Counted from the stretch's first letter, positions 31,981-44,734 are shown. The stretch: DNA of 64,000 nucleotides from Crotalaria pallida (GCA_037953625.1 CM075655.1:15270001-15334000); one strand, 5' to 3'. Notes: generated by a model from the sequence alone, not told the origin. Program-made: numbers and translations.

Positions 31981-32901
31981 GGTATCCTATTCTATTTCTT
32001 CTATTTTATTCTTTTATAATGTGTAACTAAAACCCTTTTTGTAGTTAGGAACATGGTGCATTTGTATGGATGAGTTTATTTAATTTATGAATTAATGTTT
32101 TTCATTCAAAACCTATTGTTTTGTTGTGTTTTAATTCCAATTCATGAAATTGGCCACTTTATGTTTTGTTCTGAATCTCTAATCCAACAAGAGACATCTG
32201 AGGGTTAGAATAGGTCATTCTTACAAACATTATAAACACCTAGTTAGTAGACATACATCTAGGGCTTATATGACTTGAATGTTCCAGTGTGCTTAATTAG
32301 TGGTTATTCATATGTCAAAATCGCTTAAGACATTAAGGGTTCTCATATTGAATAAGAAACATAAATTCACAGAGAAATCTGGTTTTTATTAGCTCTGGGA
32401 TGTCGTGGGTTTTATGAAAAATAGAGATTCATAATTAATAAATAAGTCTTTCAATGAAACTAGTTCCTAACGCCTTTCTCTATCTGTCTCACAAACCCTA
32501 TTTTTAATTGGTTTATCTTTTATTGGTTTGTTTATTTTATTATAAAATCTTATAGATTTCTCTTTTAATTACGCCTTTGGTGAGAATTATTTGGAAACAA
32601 CTCACAATCCCTGAGTGGAACAATAATTTACTTTCATTATATTACTTGTGATCTAGTATACTTGCTAGTTCTTCGACACTTGATAATACATTTCCATTAA
32701 GGTTACTACGAAATAGATTATAGTAAATATCTTGCAGATATCTCCTTCTTTCGCGTGAGTCTCTAGCTTGACAAGGGGCTTCTACACGAAGAAAACTCTT
32801 CCAATGCCCATACTTCAGAACCTAACAAACAATATGGGATAGTAAGTAAGTTATTGTCATATCACATTATTGAATTAAGTAATCAATTGATAGGAAGTAA
32901 A

Positions 32902-35538
32902 TGTAACATCCTAAAAATTAATAATAAATAATACAATTTTAGTATATAAATATTTATTTAAGGATAGGATTAGGCCTTAGAAATTGTACAAGGTTAGAAG
33001 GGTAGTATGAGCATAGGCCGACCTAGGATGTAAGTATAGGACCTCGGTCCGATCTCGGCCGAGCTAGATGAGATTGTGTGCATATGAACCGAGCAGGATG
33101 AGAACCAAACGCGGAACCTGTTGTCCAGTCCGGACTAGCCGACCTTAGCATACCTCACCCTATTATCCGAGATGGAAGCTCAGACTACTACGATTCCTCC
33201 ATACCGAGCCGATGTATCCTAGCCGACGTATCCTAGCCGACACGTCCTAGCTCCTCCGTGCCAGCTCATGTTGAGTTGGTAGCCCTTGAGTTTCGTACCA
33301 TCCGTACGTTGTACCAACATCCACTTTATGTCATTATCACTGCTTTATGTCCTTTTCAATGTACTGTTCTTGGCTTCCTCAAGAAGCCAATGAATCCTGT
33401 CCACATATTCAAGCTTCCTCAAGAAGCTTCCAATGAGAGCCACACAAATATCTTCCACATTTGAATAAAAGAAAATCCCAACACATAACCCATAACACTT
33501 CTCACTTTTATTCTTCTCTATCTTCCCTACGTCTCTCTTTCCCTTTTCTCTCAAAGTCCAGCAACAACAACCCAACATATCTTCTTCCTCTCCTCTTCTC
33601 ACGAACATTTTCCCTCTCTTCCACCAACCAGAGACCTCCTCCCCGCCGCCTTCTCTTCCGTCCCGGACGCCCCTGGACTGCCGTGGAGTTTGTGTGTAGA
33701 TTGGTGGAGCTCGTGTGTAGCTTGGAGTAAGAAGGATTCAAGGGTGCTAAGATCAAGGACAAGTCACAAGGAACCATTCTCAAACTCTCAACTCTTATCT
33801 CACACGACTTGAGGTAAGGAGTGAGTGTTACCTCTACTTGAGTTTGGGTTTCTAGGGTTTTCATAAAGGGTACTAAGAGTGGGTGTTAGATTAGGGAATG
33901 GACATAGGTTAATGTTAGAAGAGAAATGGTAAAAAGGGTAAAAGGGGAATTAATGAATGAACTAGAAACATGGATTTTAGGTGAAGATGGAATATCACTT
34001 TTGATTACATGCTATATTTCATATGCTGCATTTTATATGATGGATTGACTAAATGTTTTGTTCATGTGGTTGTTGAGGTATAAGTGTTTATGATGCTTTG
34101 ATATTTGGTATTTGTATCTGTGGCCGAGTCGAGAGAGGGTGAGAATGGAGAATGAGAAGAATGGTAACCAGGGTGGATCGAAAAGACAAACTAATAAGTT
34201 ATATAATGAGATAGGTAGATGAGATAGATAATAGGGATAAGGGAAATTGGAAATGGGTATAGGGTTGAGCCGAGATAGGCCGAGCTAAGTAAATAATGAG
34301 ATTAATGCAAAGAGGAATAAATGAAAGAGGTGAACTAAGGTGGGCCGAACTAAAAGTAATGGTTAATAAGATAAGGGGAAGTAAAGAGAAATGGTTGTGT
34401 GGTCGGGTCATAGCAGACGCGTACTGGGTGCGTGCATTGATCGCGTAAGCCGAGCATTGTGGTGCTCGCAACTGTAAGTCGAGCATTGTGGTGCTCGCAG
34501 TTATGACTCACAAGGTTCCGAGAACGGAATCGGTGGGATGTGTTCCTGGTCATAGCAGACGCGTACTGGGTGCGTGCATTGATCGCGTAAGCCGAGCATT
34601 GTGGTGCTCGCAGCTGTAAGTCGAGTATTGTGGTACTCGCAGTTATGGACACTCCTTACTCCGTAGAATGATCGGCGGTAGTGCTCCTGGTCATAGCAGA
34701 CGCGTACTGGGTGCGTGCATTGATCGCGTAAGCCGAGCATTGTGGTGCTCACAGCTATAAGCCGAGTATTGTGGTACTCGCAGTTATGGACACTCCAATA
34801 TCCGACTTAAATGGTGTAAGACATGCACTGGGTGTATGCATCCGAGAAGAGTAAAAGATTGTAAATTATGTGAAAGTGAAATATTGAGTAGTGAACCCGA
34901 GATAGAGATGGTAATCCGAGACATGAGAGGATAAACCGAGGTATAGCTAGCAATGAGTTAACTGGTTTATGATGTGAGCCGAGCTAGACGAGGATGTGGG
35001 TATGCGAACCTAGCTAAATGTTGATATATGCATGAGATATATGGGTTTGATTACTTGTGATTTATTTGCTATTTGACTACTTGTGTTTGGCTTGGTAGTT
35101 CGGTATGTCATTCTAGAAACTGCTTATTTAAGTTATGTGTAATGCTCACCTCCTTACCATTTTTCAGGTACTGAGCCTGAGCAGACGCAGTCCCCGGCCG
35201 AGCAGGATCACTCTCCCTCACAGGGAGAGTAAGTCATTAGAGTCGGATAGGTGGATGGGTCTCGGCCAGTTGGGCCGATCTAGAACATTGTTTTGTATTG
35301 GGTCTCGGCCAGTTGGGCCAAGCTAAAACACTGATTGTATTTTGAATGACCGAACTGAATGTACCTAAAGTTATACTTTATGAATTTGATGCCTTTAAGT
35401 CTTCCGCTTTATTAACTCTGATGTTTTTGTTATTAATGAAAGGAAATACCATTTTGGCAAATATCATATCCATCTCAAAAGAAATTTTAAATCCTAATTT
35501 TGGGGTAATTAAGGGTAATTATTTCATAGGGTGTTACA
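32902..35538 (+). mobile_element. 5' LTR ('A') of a Tekay-like Ty3-gypsy element, 2.64 kb
   Basis: It runs TGTAACATCC (32902) to GGGTGTTACA (35538) and is followed after four bases by the primer site TGGTATCAGAGC (35543-35554) for initiator tRNA-Met. It contains a CT-rich leader near 33490-33660, a stem-loop array (34420-34835) and a block ending CTCCCTCACAGGGAGAGTAAG near 35210 that is shared with LTR B. The sequence is otherwise clearly different from LTR B. Confidence 0.85.
34420..34835 (+). repeat. Stem-loop array with two constant loops, TTGTGG and CTGGG
   Basis: Six hairpins have loop TTGTGG with arms CGAGCA/TGCTCG (about 34451, 34480, 34592, 34733) or the doubly changed CGAGTA/TACTCG (about 34621, 34763). 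Four hairpins have loop CTGGG with arms CGCGTA/TGCGTG (three) or CATGCA/TGTATG (about 34823), pairing with G-U on the plus strand. They sit in a tandem repeat of about 140 bp. A further TTCCG/CGGAA hairpin lies near 34516. Confidence 0.8.
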
Positions 35539-35542
35539 TTTT

Positions 35543-35554
35543 TGGTATCAGAGC
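35543..35554 (+). other. Primer-binding site of Tekay-like element A
   Basis: TGGTATCAGAGC lies just inside the 5' LTR and is complementary to the 3' end of initiator tRNA-Met, the usual primer for minus-strand synthesis in Tekay-type and Copia elements. Confidence 0.9.
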
Positions 35555-35736
35555 AGTTTCTCCTCGGCCTATTGGAGTTGCGAAAGACTCTAGTGGTTAC
35601 TCACCAAGAGAGTGACAAATAAGTAAAGTCTAGAAGTCTAAGTTAGACAATAGAGCTCATAGGTACATATGTTTATATATATACATTTACTTGATTAATC
35701 GGAAGTTAATTGGCTTTCTCTCTATGACCAAACAAC

Positions 35737-36197
35737 ATGGCTGGGAGACGAGCTGATAACGACCGAATTGCCACTGTGTTGGAAACCCTGGTTCAGCTAC
35801 AGCAGAACCAAGCGCAGGCTCAGTAGAATCAGGCTGAGAACCTCGCTCAAAACATCGCCGCGGCCGCAGCAGCTGAAGCTGCAGCCCTTCAGCCCCAACC
35901 TCCGGCTCCGATCGAGATAGACTGGATGAGCCGATTTCGGAAGAACGAACCACCTCGGTTCGAAGGAGGATATAACCCAGATGGAGCTCAGAGATGGCTC
36001 CAGGATATTGAGAAGATCTTTCGATCTCTGCAACCTCCCTATGAGTACAAGGTGAGGTTAGCTGAGTTTGTGCTGGCTAGTGAAGCCGAGCACTGGTGGG
36101 ATCAACAAAGTCGAGGATTGGAAGTGGCAAATGAGGTCATCACTTGGGAATTGTTCCGAGCCCGCTTCCTCGGAAAGTACTTTCCCGAAGATGTCAG
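35737..36197 (+). pseudogene. Tekay-like gag, 5' fragment
   Basis: An ATG at 35737 opens a frame that reads MAGRRADNDR and then a Gln-rich stretch, typical of Tekay/Del gag N-termini. An in-frame TAG at 35824-35826 interrupts it. From about 35926 it continues with FRKNEPPRFEGGYNPDGAQR, the start of the retrotransposon gag domain (PF03732 type), up to GKYFPEDVS. There the Athila LTR at 36198 cuts it off. The rest of gag is not found on the other side, so the element lost it or was recombined away. Confidence 0.85.
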
Positions 36198-37242
36198 TGA
36201 TGAGCATTTTATTTCCCATTATTCCTTGCATTATTTTACTCCTATTATTGATACTTGTTGCCCATTTGACATTGATTAGCTTGATTTATTGATTTAGAGT
36301 TTATTGGACTAAAATTCCGAATATTGTTTAATTTGGAATTATTTAGCCTAATTAATTCTATTTCTATTTTCAGGTAATATTTGGCACAAGGACACTTTGG
36401 GAAGTTTGGAAATGAAGATTGAAGTATTGAAGTGAAGATTGTAATTTGCATTTAGGTCCCTTTTTAATTGTAATTTTCAAAATAGTGTTTCTTAGGACTT
36501 GGGCCCATGTTTTAGGCCCATTTTCATAACTAAAGAGGGGAAATTCGTGTAACCCCAAGAACACACTTTCATTTCAGATTTCTCACTCTCTCTAGGTTAG
36601 AACTTCTCTCTTGGCTCTCCCAAGTGGTGGTGGCTGCTAGGGTTTTGTTCTTCCCCATTTCTACTCGTTTTTCTTCATTTATGGCCATGGAAGGCTAGAC
36701 TTCAAGGGTTAATCCCTTTGGTATTGTATTATCTACTCTTGAGCTCTTGTTATTAAGGCAATTTCGTTTTCTCTTCTCTGTTTTCATGTTTATCTATGTG
36801 TAGTGGTTTGCTTAATTCCATTTCGTAGAGATAATACACGAATATAAATGCTTAATTTGTATTAACTCGTAAAAACTCCAATTCTGGTTTCTGATGCTTA
36901 ATTAGAAGTTAGGGTTTGGAGTGATAACTGAATTTTCGCTTAGTATTTGGTTATCATGAGTTGGACAGAGGAGAGGAGAGGAATCGATCTTTAGTGAGCT
37001 AGGATTGAGTAGTGTACGTAACCAAAGGGGTTTGCCCGCTTTTGTTTCTGATTTTCTTAGTTTTTATATTCTGTTTATGTTTTGTTATTCACATTTGTCA
37101 CACACAAAACCCCCCCATTTTACTGCACACTACGTGTTTGATACTTTTCCTAGACCGATATTCGCTGGGAAACGACCTAGGATCACCTTCCTAGTACTAC
37201 AGAATAAACACCTTTTATTTTGATCGGGTACGGCCTCGATCA
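36198..37242 (+). mobile_element. 5' LTR of an Athila element, 1045 bp
   Basis: It starts TGATGAGCATTTTATTTCCC exactly where the Tekay gag frame breaks and ends GGCCTCGATCA at 37242, followed by the Athila-type primer site. TG and CA termini are present. The matching 3' LTR is absent from the window, so this element has lost its 3' half. Confidence 0.85.
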
Positions 37243-37247
37243 AAATT

Positions 37248-37265
37248 TGGCGCCGTTGCCGGGGA
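37248..37265 (+). other. Athila primer-binding site
   Basis: TGGCGCCGTTGCCGGGGA, five bases after the LTR, is the classical Athila/Tat primer site complementary to tRNA-Asp. Confidence 0.95.
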
Positions 37266-37944
37266 TTATCGGTTCTTGCCAAAGATCATACAGTAGTTAG
37301 TTAGATTAGTTAGTGTAGTTAGTGTGTGAATAAGCATTCTGATAACTGATTGAAAGTTGCCCTGTTTGCTGATTTGCTGTTCTGCACAACTGATGTTATT
37401 CTAGTGATTCTGTGAGTGCCATTCAACATAGTTGTGGGTGGAATTTTTGCACGAAAATTGGTATCCACACTTGTTTCATCATATATTAGTGTGTTGATGC
37501 ATCACAGACACTCAGATAGGCACTGGTTGTGAGTTCCAGAAAAATTTTCCAAGTTTCAGCAGTACTTACTATAAATAGGCGTAACTTTTGATTCGTAACT
37601 CGGAATTTGACGAATTTTATATCAAATCGAAGGGAATTTTCTGAATAATCTGATTTTTCTCACTTTGTTAGAAAACCCCTTCGTTTGGATCCCGAAAAAT
37701 CCTGTTTACTATTTCTTTTTTATTTTACAAGTTCTATTTTCTTAGTTTTTGGTCACTGTTTTAATTCTTTGACTTGGTTCCCTTTTGAATTTTGTCCTCA
37801 AACTTTCTGTGATATGTTTTCATGATTTTAGGGTGCTGAAAAAAATAAAGAAAAAAATTTTAAAAAAATAAAAAATTTTGTTGCCGATTTTGGTCATGCA
37901 TATCTGTTACAGTATGCTATGGTTGATGCTGTTCTGTTCAGTAC
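37266..37944 (+). mobile_element. Athila untranslated leader
   Basis: This noncoding, T-rich stretch lies between the primer site and the gag start codon, with poly-A runs near 37840-37880. Leaders of this length are normal in Athila elements. No separate feature is seen. Confidence 0.7.
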
Positions 37945-40900
37945 ATGACTAGGGGCAACCCAAGTTATTTGCATCCTTACAACCCTGAAATTGATAGAAC
38001 TTATCACAGATTAGTTAGACAAAATAGGAATCAGTCATTAGGTAGTGAGTCAGAGTCATGTTATAGTCCATCTAATTCTGATTCTGTTTCTATTTCTTCT
38101 ATTCCTTCTACTTTTATTCAATCTGATTCTATACATTGTGATAACATGGCTCAACCCCCATCAAGGGAAAGGACACTTAGGGAGCTGGCTGCACCTGACT
38201 TCACTATTGAAGACTCGTGTATCCGGTATCCTGATGAGGATGTTCCTTTTGAGCTTAGAACAGGACTAATCCATTTGTTGCCCAAGTTTCATGGTCTTGC
38301 AGGTGAGGATCCTCATAAGCATCTCAAGAAATTCCATATAGTGTGCACCACAATGAAACCACATGATGTGCAAGAGGATCATGTCTGTCTCAGAGCATTT
38401 CCACATTCCTTAGAGGGTCTAGCACAAGATTGGTTATCTGACTTGGCCCCTGGTTCCATCACAAGCTGGGATGACTTGAAGAGGACATTTCTGGAAAAAT
38501 TCTTCCCTGCAAATAGGACCACTGCAATCAGAAAGGAAATTTCTGGTATCAGGCAACAACATGGAGAGAGTCTCTATGATTATTGGGAGAGATTCAAGAG
38601 GTTGTGTGCTTCCTGCCCTCACCATCAGATCTCAGAGCAGCTTCTCATCCAATACTTTTATGAAGGTCTCAACTTCATGGAAAGAAACATGGTAGATGCT
38701 GCAAGTGGTGGTACATTGGGAGATATGACACCCTTACAAGCCAGGAGCAAAATTGAGAAGATGGCTTCAAACTGTCAACAATTCCATGCAAGAAGCAACA
38801 GTGATGCAATAGTTGTGAGGGATGTAAATGATGTTGGTGCAGACTCGGGCAAGGTTGAGAAGCTTGAGCAGAAAATTGATTCTCTCACAACATTGGTCAC
38901 ACAATTGGCTGTCAATCAGAAAAAGATGATACTTCCTGCTAGAGTGTGTGGCATATGCACATCCATTGAGCACCCCACAGATGCATGCCCTTCCCTTCAG
39001 CAGCAACAGCCGATGACAAGTGGTGACCAACCTGAGGCCTATGCAGCAAACATATACAACAATAGAGGCCCACAACAACACAATCATGACCTCTCTTCCA
39101 ATAGATACAACCCTGGATGGAGGAACCATCCCAATCTGAAGTGGTCTGATCAACAACAACAACCTCCTCCCAATGTTCCATTTCAGAACACCGCTGGACC
39201 GAGTAGACCACCATATGTACCTCCTCCCATCCAGCAGCAAAGGCAACAACAACAGCAGCAAGTGGTTCATCCTGCACCATTAGCCCCTCCATCCAACCAA
39301 CCTACCTTGGAGGAGTTGGTGAGGCAAATGACCATGCAGAACCTCCAATTTCAACAAGAGACTAGAGCATCCATTTAGAGACAAGTGGCATCCATTCAGA
39401 CTTTGACAAATCAGATGGGTCAAATGGCAACTTCTCTCAACAACTTGCAATCTCAAAATTCTGACAAGTTGCCATCCCAAACTGTGATCAACCCTCAGAA
39501 TCAGAATGTGAGTGCCATCAACCTGAGGTCGGGAAAGCAGATTGTCACACCCACACCACAACCTCACCTCAACAATGATGCTCTAGCTTCCTCTAAAGGG
39601 AAGAGCCAAGTGGTAGATGAAGGTGAGCATGCTAGCACCAAAGAGAATCATCCAACTCAACCCTCCTCAACTTCAACCACAAGCCCTGCTGTTGTCCTAC
39701 AACCTCCTCCTGTTCCTCTTCCATTCCCACCAAGAGTGCCTCAAAATAAAAGGGTGGAAGAGGTGGACAAGGACATTCTTGACACATTCAGGAAGGTGGA
39801 AGTCAACATACCCCTTCTTGATGCAATAAAACAGATTCCAAGGTATGCGAAGTTCCTTAAGGAGTTGTGCACTCATAAGAGAAGACTCAAGGGCAATGAG
39901 AGGATAAGCATGGGAAGGAATGTCTCCGCTCTCATAGGTAAACCTATCCCTCACATTCCTGAAAAATGTAAGGATCCTGGAACTTTCTCTATACCTTGCA
40001 TCATAGGCAATGTTAAGTTTGAAAATGCTATGCTAGATTTAGGAGCATCCATAAATGTCATGCCTATGTCTGTTTTTAAGTCTCTTTCTCTTGGACCTCT
40101 TCAACCTACGGGTGTGGTGATTCAATTGGCAAATAGAAGTACTGCCCACCCCGCAGGTTTGATAGAGGATGTCTTGGTTCGGGTTGAAGAGTTGATCTTC
40201 CCTGCTGATTTTTACATACTTGATATGGAAGATGACTCTCCCCGTAATGTTGTTCCTATTATTTTGGGTAGGCCATTTTTGAAAACAGCCCGAACCAAGA
40301 TAGATGTGCATTCAGGTTCACTTTCCATGGAGTTTGATGGCAGTGTGATCCGATTTGACATTTTCCATGCTATGAAACATTTTCCTGAGGATCACTCTGT
40401 TTTCCATGTGGACTTGCTTGATGATTTGATAGATGAGCATATGCTTGACTTTTTGCATCATGATTTTGAATTGCTATCTTTCACTGATTCATTTACTTGT
40501 CCATCATGCACTAACTCTGGATGGTGCACCGCATGCACTGAAATAGCTCAGTTTCTAGACTCTGCCACTGCATCTGATGATTCATATGTTATAGATTCAG
40601 ATTATGCCAACCCTAACCCCATATTTGTTATGCATGAGTCTGATTCACTTGTTCAGGTGCAGGCAGCAAAATCCATTTCTGCTGTCCCTTTAGTTCCATC
40701 TATTATGCAGGCACCCTCATTGGACCTGAAGCCCCTCCCTCCTCATCTCAAATATGCTTACTTGGAGGATGAGCAGAAACTCCCAGTGATCATCTCTACC
40801 TCACTTTCTGTTGATCAAGAAGAGAAACTGCTGGATGTGATAAGAAAGAACAAGAGGGCAATTGGATGGACTTTAGCGGATATTCCTGGAATTAGCCCCT

Positions 40901-42336
40901 CCATGTGCATGCACCGCATTTTGTTGGAGGATGGGGCTAAACCAGTGAGACAACCCCAAAGACGATTGAACCCCCAGATTCTTGATGTGGTTAAGAAAGA
41001 GGTCACCAAGCTGCTCCAAGCGGGTATCATCTACCCAATTTCAGATAGCACTTGGGTGAGCCCGGTGCAAGTTGTCCCCAAGAAGTCTGGTGTCACAGTT
41101 GTCAAAAATGAGAAGGATGAGCTGATTCCCACTAGAGTGTAGAACAGTTGGAGAGTCTGCATTGATTACAGAAAGCTCAACCAGGCGACTCGCAAGGATC
41201 ATTTCCCTCTCCCCTTCATTGATCAGATGTTGGAGCGCCTGGCAGGTAAATCTCATTATTGCTTCTTAGATGGATTCTCTAGTTATTTTCAAATTTGCAT
41301 TGCACCAGAGGACCAACATAAGACCACATTTACCTGTCCTTTTGGCACATTTGCATATAGAAAGATGCCTTTTGGCCTATGCAATGCTCCTGCCACATTT
41401 CAAAGATGTATGATGAGTATTTTCGCTGACTTGCTCGAGCATTGCATAGAGGTCTTCATGGATGATTTTAGTGTTTATGGCTCCTCATTTGATGCATGTC
41501 TTGATAATTTGACTAAGGTGCTTAACAGGTGCATTGAGACTAACCTTGTCTTGAATTTTGAAAAATGCCACTTCATGGTAGAACAAGGCATAGTCTTAGG
41601 GCACATTGTTTCGCACAAGGGCATAGAAGTTGACCCTGCTAAGCTGCATGTAATATCACATTTGCCTTACCCCTCTTGCGTGCGAGAGGTGCGTTCTTTT
41701 CTTGGTCATGCAGGTTTCTATCGCAGGTTTATTCAGAACTTTAGCAACATTGCCCTTCCACTTTGCAAGTTGCTTCAAAAGGATGCCCCATGGGAATTTG
41801 GAGACCAATGCAAGAGGGCATTTGATGAATTGAAGAAAGCACTGACCACCACTCCCATCATCCAACCACCTGATTGGACCCTCCCATTTGAGCTCATGAC
41901 TGATGCTTCAAATTATGCTTTGGGAGCAGTTCTCTCCCAAAGGGTTGGTAAGCTGTCGCATGTGATTTATTATGCTTCTAGGACTTTAGATGCAGCACAG
42001 GTTAATTACACAACAACTGAAAAAGAACTTTTGGCTATTGTTTTTGCACTTGACAAGTTTAGATCATATTTGCTTGGTTCTAAGGTTGTAGTGTACACTG
42101 ATCATGCTGCTCTGAAGTATCTTTTGAAAAAGACAGATTCCAAACCTAGGTTGATTAGGTGGATGTTGCTCCTCCAGGAGTTTGATCTTGAGATTCAGGA
42201 TCGGAGTGGTGCGCATAACCTTGTCGCAGACCACTTGAGCAGGATAGAGAGAGAGGAGGATGCATTTCCTATCCGGGATAACTTCCCGGATGAGCAGCTT
42301 TTATCTTTACATGTTTCCCATCCCCTTCCCCTAACT
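37945..42336 (+). pseudogene. Athila gag-protease-reverse transcriptase-RNase H polyprotein, with stops and 3' truncation
   Basis: One reading frame carries the whole order. Gag (37945 to about 39570) has the HLKKFHIVCTTM and WERFKRLCASCPHH blocks typical of Athila. Protease has an active-site LDLGASINVMP-type motif (about 40033). Reverse transcriptase has YRKLN at about 41170 and an intact F-M-D-D catalytic motif at about 41455. RNase H follows, ending with the VADHLSR box near 42225. Two in-frame TAG codons (39376-39378 in gag, 41140-41142 in RT) make it a pseudogene. Integrase, 3' region and 3' LTR are missing because the frame passes directly into a different element's protease near 42336. 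Confidence 0.9.
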
Positions 42337-42956
42337 AAACTGGATGTCATTCTGGGCATGGACTGGATGTCTCGGCACCATGTTCTGATTGATTGCCATC
42401 AGAAATCAGTCACTATTAGTGATCTTTCTTTATCTACCCTGGAAATGAATGAGGAGGCAGAGGTCAGTCAGATTCCGATAGTCTGCGAATTTCCGGAAGT
42501 CTTTCCTGCAGAGATTCCCGGATTACCGCCGAACAGAGAAGTGGAGTTTAGTATTGATTTGATGTCTGGTGCAGGTCCAATTTCAATAGCCCCGTACAGA
42601 ATGGCACCTCCGGAATTAGCAGAGTTGAAAAAGCAGTTGGAGGAACTTTTGGCTAAGGGCTTAATTAGACCGAGTGTGTCACCCTGGGGAGCTCCGATTC
42701 TTTTTGTTAAAAAGAAGGACGGTAGTCTCCGAATGTGTATCGACTACAGGCAACTGAATGCTGTGATTGTGAAAAACAAATATCCTCTCCCTCGCATCGA
42801 TGATTTGATGGACCAATTAAGAGGAGCAGCCGTATTTTCTAAAATTGACCTCCGACCGGGATACCATCAAATCCGTATCCGAGAGGAGGACATCCCTAAA
42901 ACGGCATTCAGGTCGAGATATGGGCATTTTGAATATGTCGTGATGTCCTTTGGTCT
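42337..42956 (+). pseudogene. Tekay-like pol, left part (end of protease and start of RT)
   Basis: Starting with LDVILGMDWMSRHHVLIDC, the frame encodes the end of a chromovirus protease, the PEVFPAEIPGLPPNREVEF linker, and RT up to the FEYVVMSFGL block. It uses the same frame as the Athila pol upstream, giving a 597-codon hybrid frame (41227-43020). At 42957 an insertion breaks it. The RT resumes at 54434 in a frame that is continuous across the empty site when one GGTCT copy is removed. Confidence 0.88.
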
Positions 42957-44734
42957 TGTAACAGCCCGATTTTCGAAAACCAAAACGATTGACTGTTATT
43001 TAGTAATGTTGCAAAAATGAGGCCATTTTTTTTTTGAAACATTAGTAAGTTTCTTCAACACACTTCTCTCGAAAACCGAGTTGTTACTTGGAACCAAACT
43101 CATCTCCTTCACTTTCCAAAAACATTTGATCTAGAAAAACGGTTTAGTTCCACTTAAGCAACCCTATTCATTTTCTCCAGGAAGGATAAACACATTTTAT
43201 AAAAGAGTTCATGCATTCCTTAATAATCGGGCATACTTCAAGATGATTGAAGTACAGTAAGCTCATCACTTAGGTAATCCATGGTACAACCAACTCATTC
43301 TAGTTCTAACTCTGACTCTTCTCTCCTATCCAAGAAGACCGAGTTCAACTTCTTCTTCTTCTTTGCCAGGGTCCTTGCGCCAGAAGATGATGCGATTGCA
43401 TCCTTAGGCTCCTCTTCAGAACTTGGCTTAAGTTCCACTCTGAAGAGTCTCACTGAGTTCTCCTTCCCTTGGCTCCGAGGCGGCGATTGTGGACTATACT
43501 CCACGCAGGACATGCTTTTCTGACACGGGCTCGCTGTAGTTCCGCTCAACTTATGCTCCGGGTCTTCGATTGCTACTGGAGTACGTCTCGTCCAAACCCA
43601 TCCATGACGTGTAGCTTTCCGTCCGTGTCCTTCATGAGACCAGACGCTGTCATCCAAACGACGACTACCTGCCCATTGGGATACCAGCGATACCAATGTA
43701 CCAACGAACAGGAGAGAGTAAGCGTTCCGGACGCGTAGCGTCGACGATGTGGAATTATGGTAGGCAAGATAATAGGACACATACATAACACACAACAAAC
43801 ACACAATAACAAGCAGTCGTACCAGCGTCATTACTCATAGCCCACATTTAATTCCCTCTTTTTATTATTTCTTTCATACTCCTCCACTCATGATTCCAAT
43901 CTCTTTCATAAAACTCAACATCCTTTCCGCATATCCGTTCTCATTCTCTTACTCATCCTTCTCACTTCTCAGACTCTTATTTTCCATGTTACAGTCCTCT
44001 TATTATAATGTTTTATCAAATTACAACCATCGATGATCAGGGGAGTTAAAGAATCATCGAGGTATTCGTTTTATTCGTAGTTAGCACTCTCGTATCAAGC
44101 CTACATCTCCTCGGCCAACCATCCACCTAGTCGGAAGCAAACAGGAGTACAGGACCTTTACCGTGCGAGCACGACAGCTGTCAATCACAAATGGTCCCAG
44201 ACCAGGAGGCTCAGTCTCAATAATAACAATCATGGCACACTACCTCGCAGTGGCAAACAAGATGCCTCACTCCAGTCCCTCTCACTGTTCCTGAACTGCC
44301 ATAGGGGTGACAGCACTATTCCGGTCCCGGGTGCAGAACTTACCACGGTATTAGACCCATTCCCCACCACGTTAGTGCACCATATGTGGAGTTCGTTCTG
44401 CCCAGAATAGTACTCAAGGCAACGTGACGTTTTACCGCCCGAGCCTACCCTAATGCATTCATCAACCCGAATATCCCAGATATCTGGGGTACCTTCCTCT
44501 CCACTACTTCGCACTCTCATATCTCACCGTATTCGTTGTTAATGTCTTTTAAAGTCTTTTATCTTTTTACATTAACCTATTGGTCGGCTCACCCTTCGTG
44601 CATCCCTTCAGTGAGTCCCGACCGCTAACTTTGCACAATCTTTTTCTCATCAAAATCACACATGGCTCAGAGCTGGGAGTTCCTCAATCGAATCACATCA
44701 CATTTCTCAAGCTCAGTTACACTCTCACTATTTC

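Larger units (their letters stand above)
25310..32678 (+). mobile_element. Athila solo LTR, interrupted (about 1.39 kb without the insert)
   Basis: The start (TGATAATTTGGGTATAATAT) and the next 200 bp align by eye with the Athila 3' LTR at 6715. After the insert (26003-31980) it resumes with GGTATCCTATTC and ends near 32678 with CTTGCTAGTTCTTCGACA, a typical Athila LTR end. No polypurine tract precedes it and no TGGCGCC primer site follows it, so it is a solo LTR. It carries CGCCYAGGCG boxes at 25656-25755. The 5-bp flank is TTGCT on the left and at best TTGAT on the right, so the target duplication is uncertain. Confidence 0.65.

Noticed and set aside
41227..43020. 597-codon frame as a novel fused host gene
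   Set aside because: Both halves are ordinary retrotransposon pol segments, with stops upstream in the same frame and an insertion downstream. It is better explained as a recombination scar.
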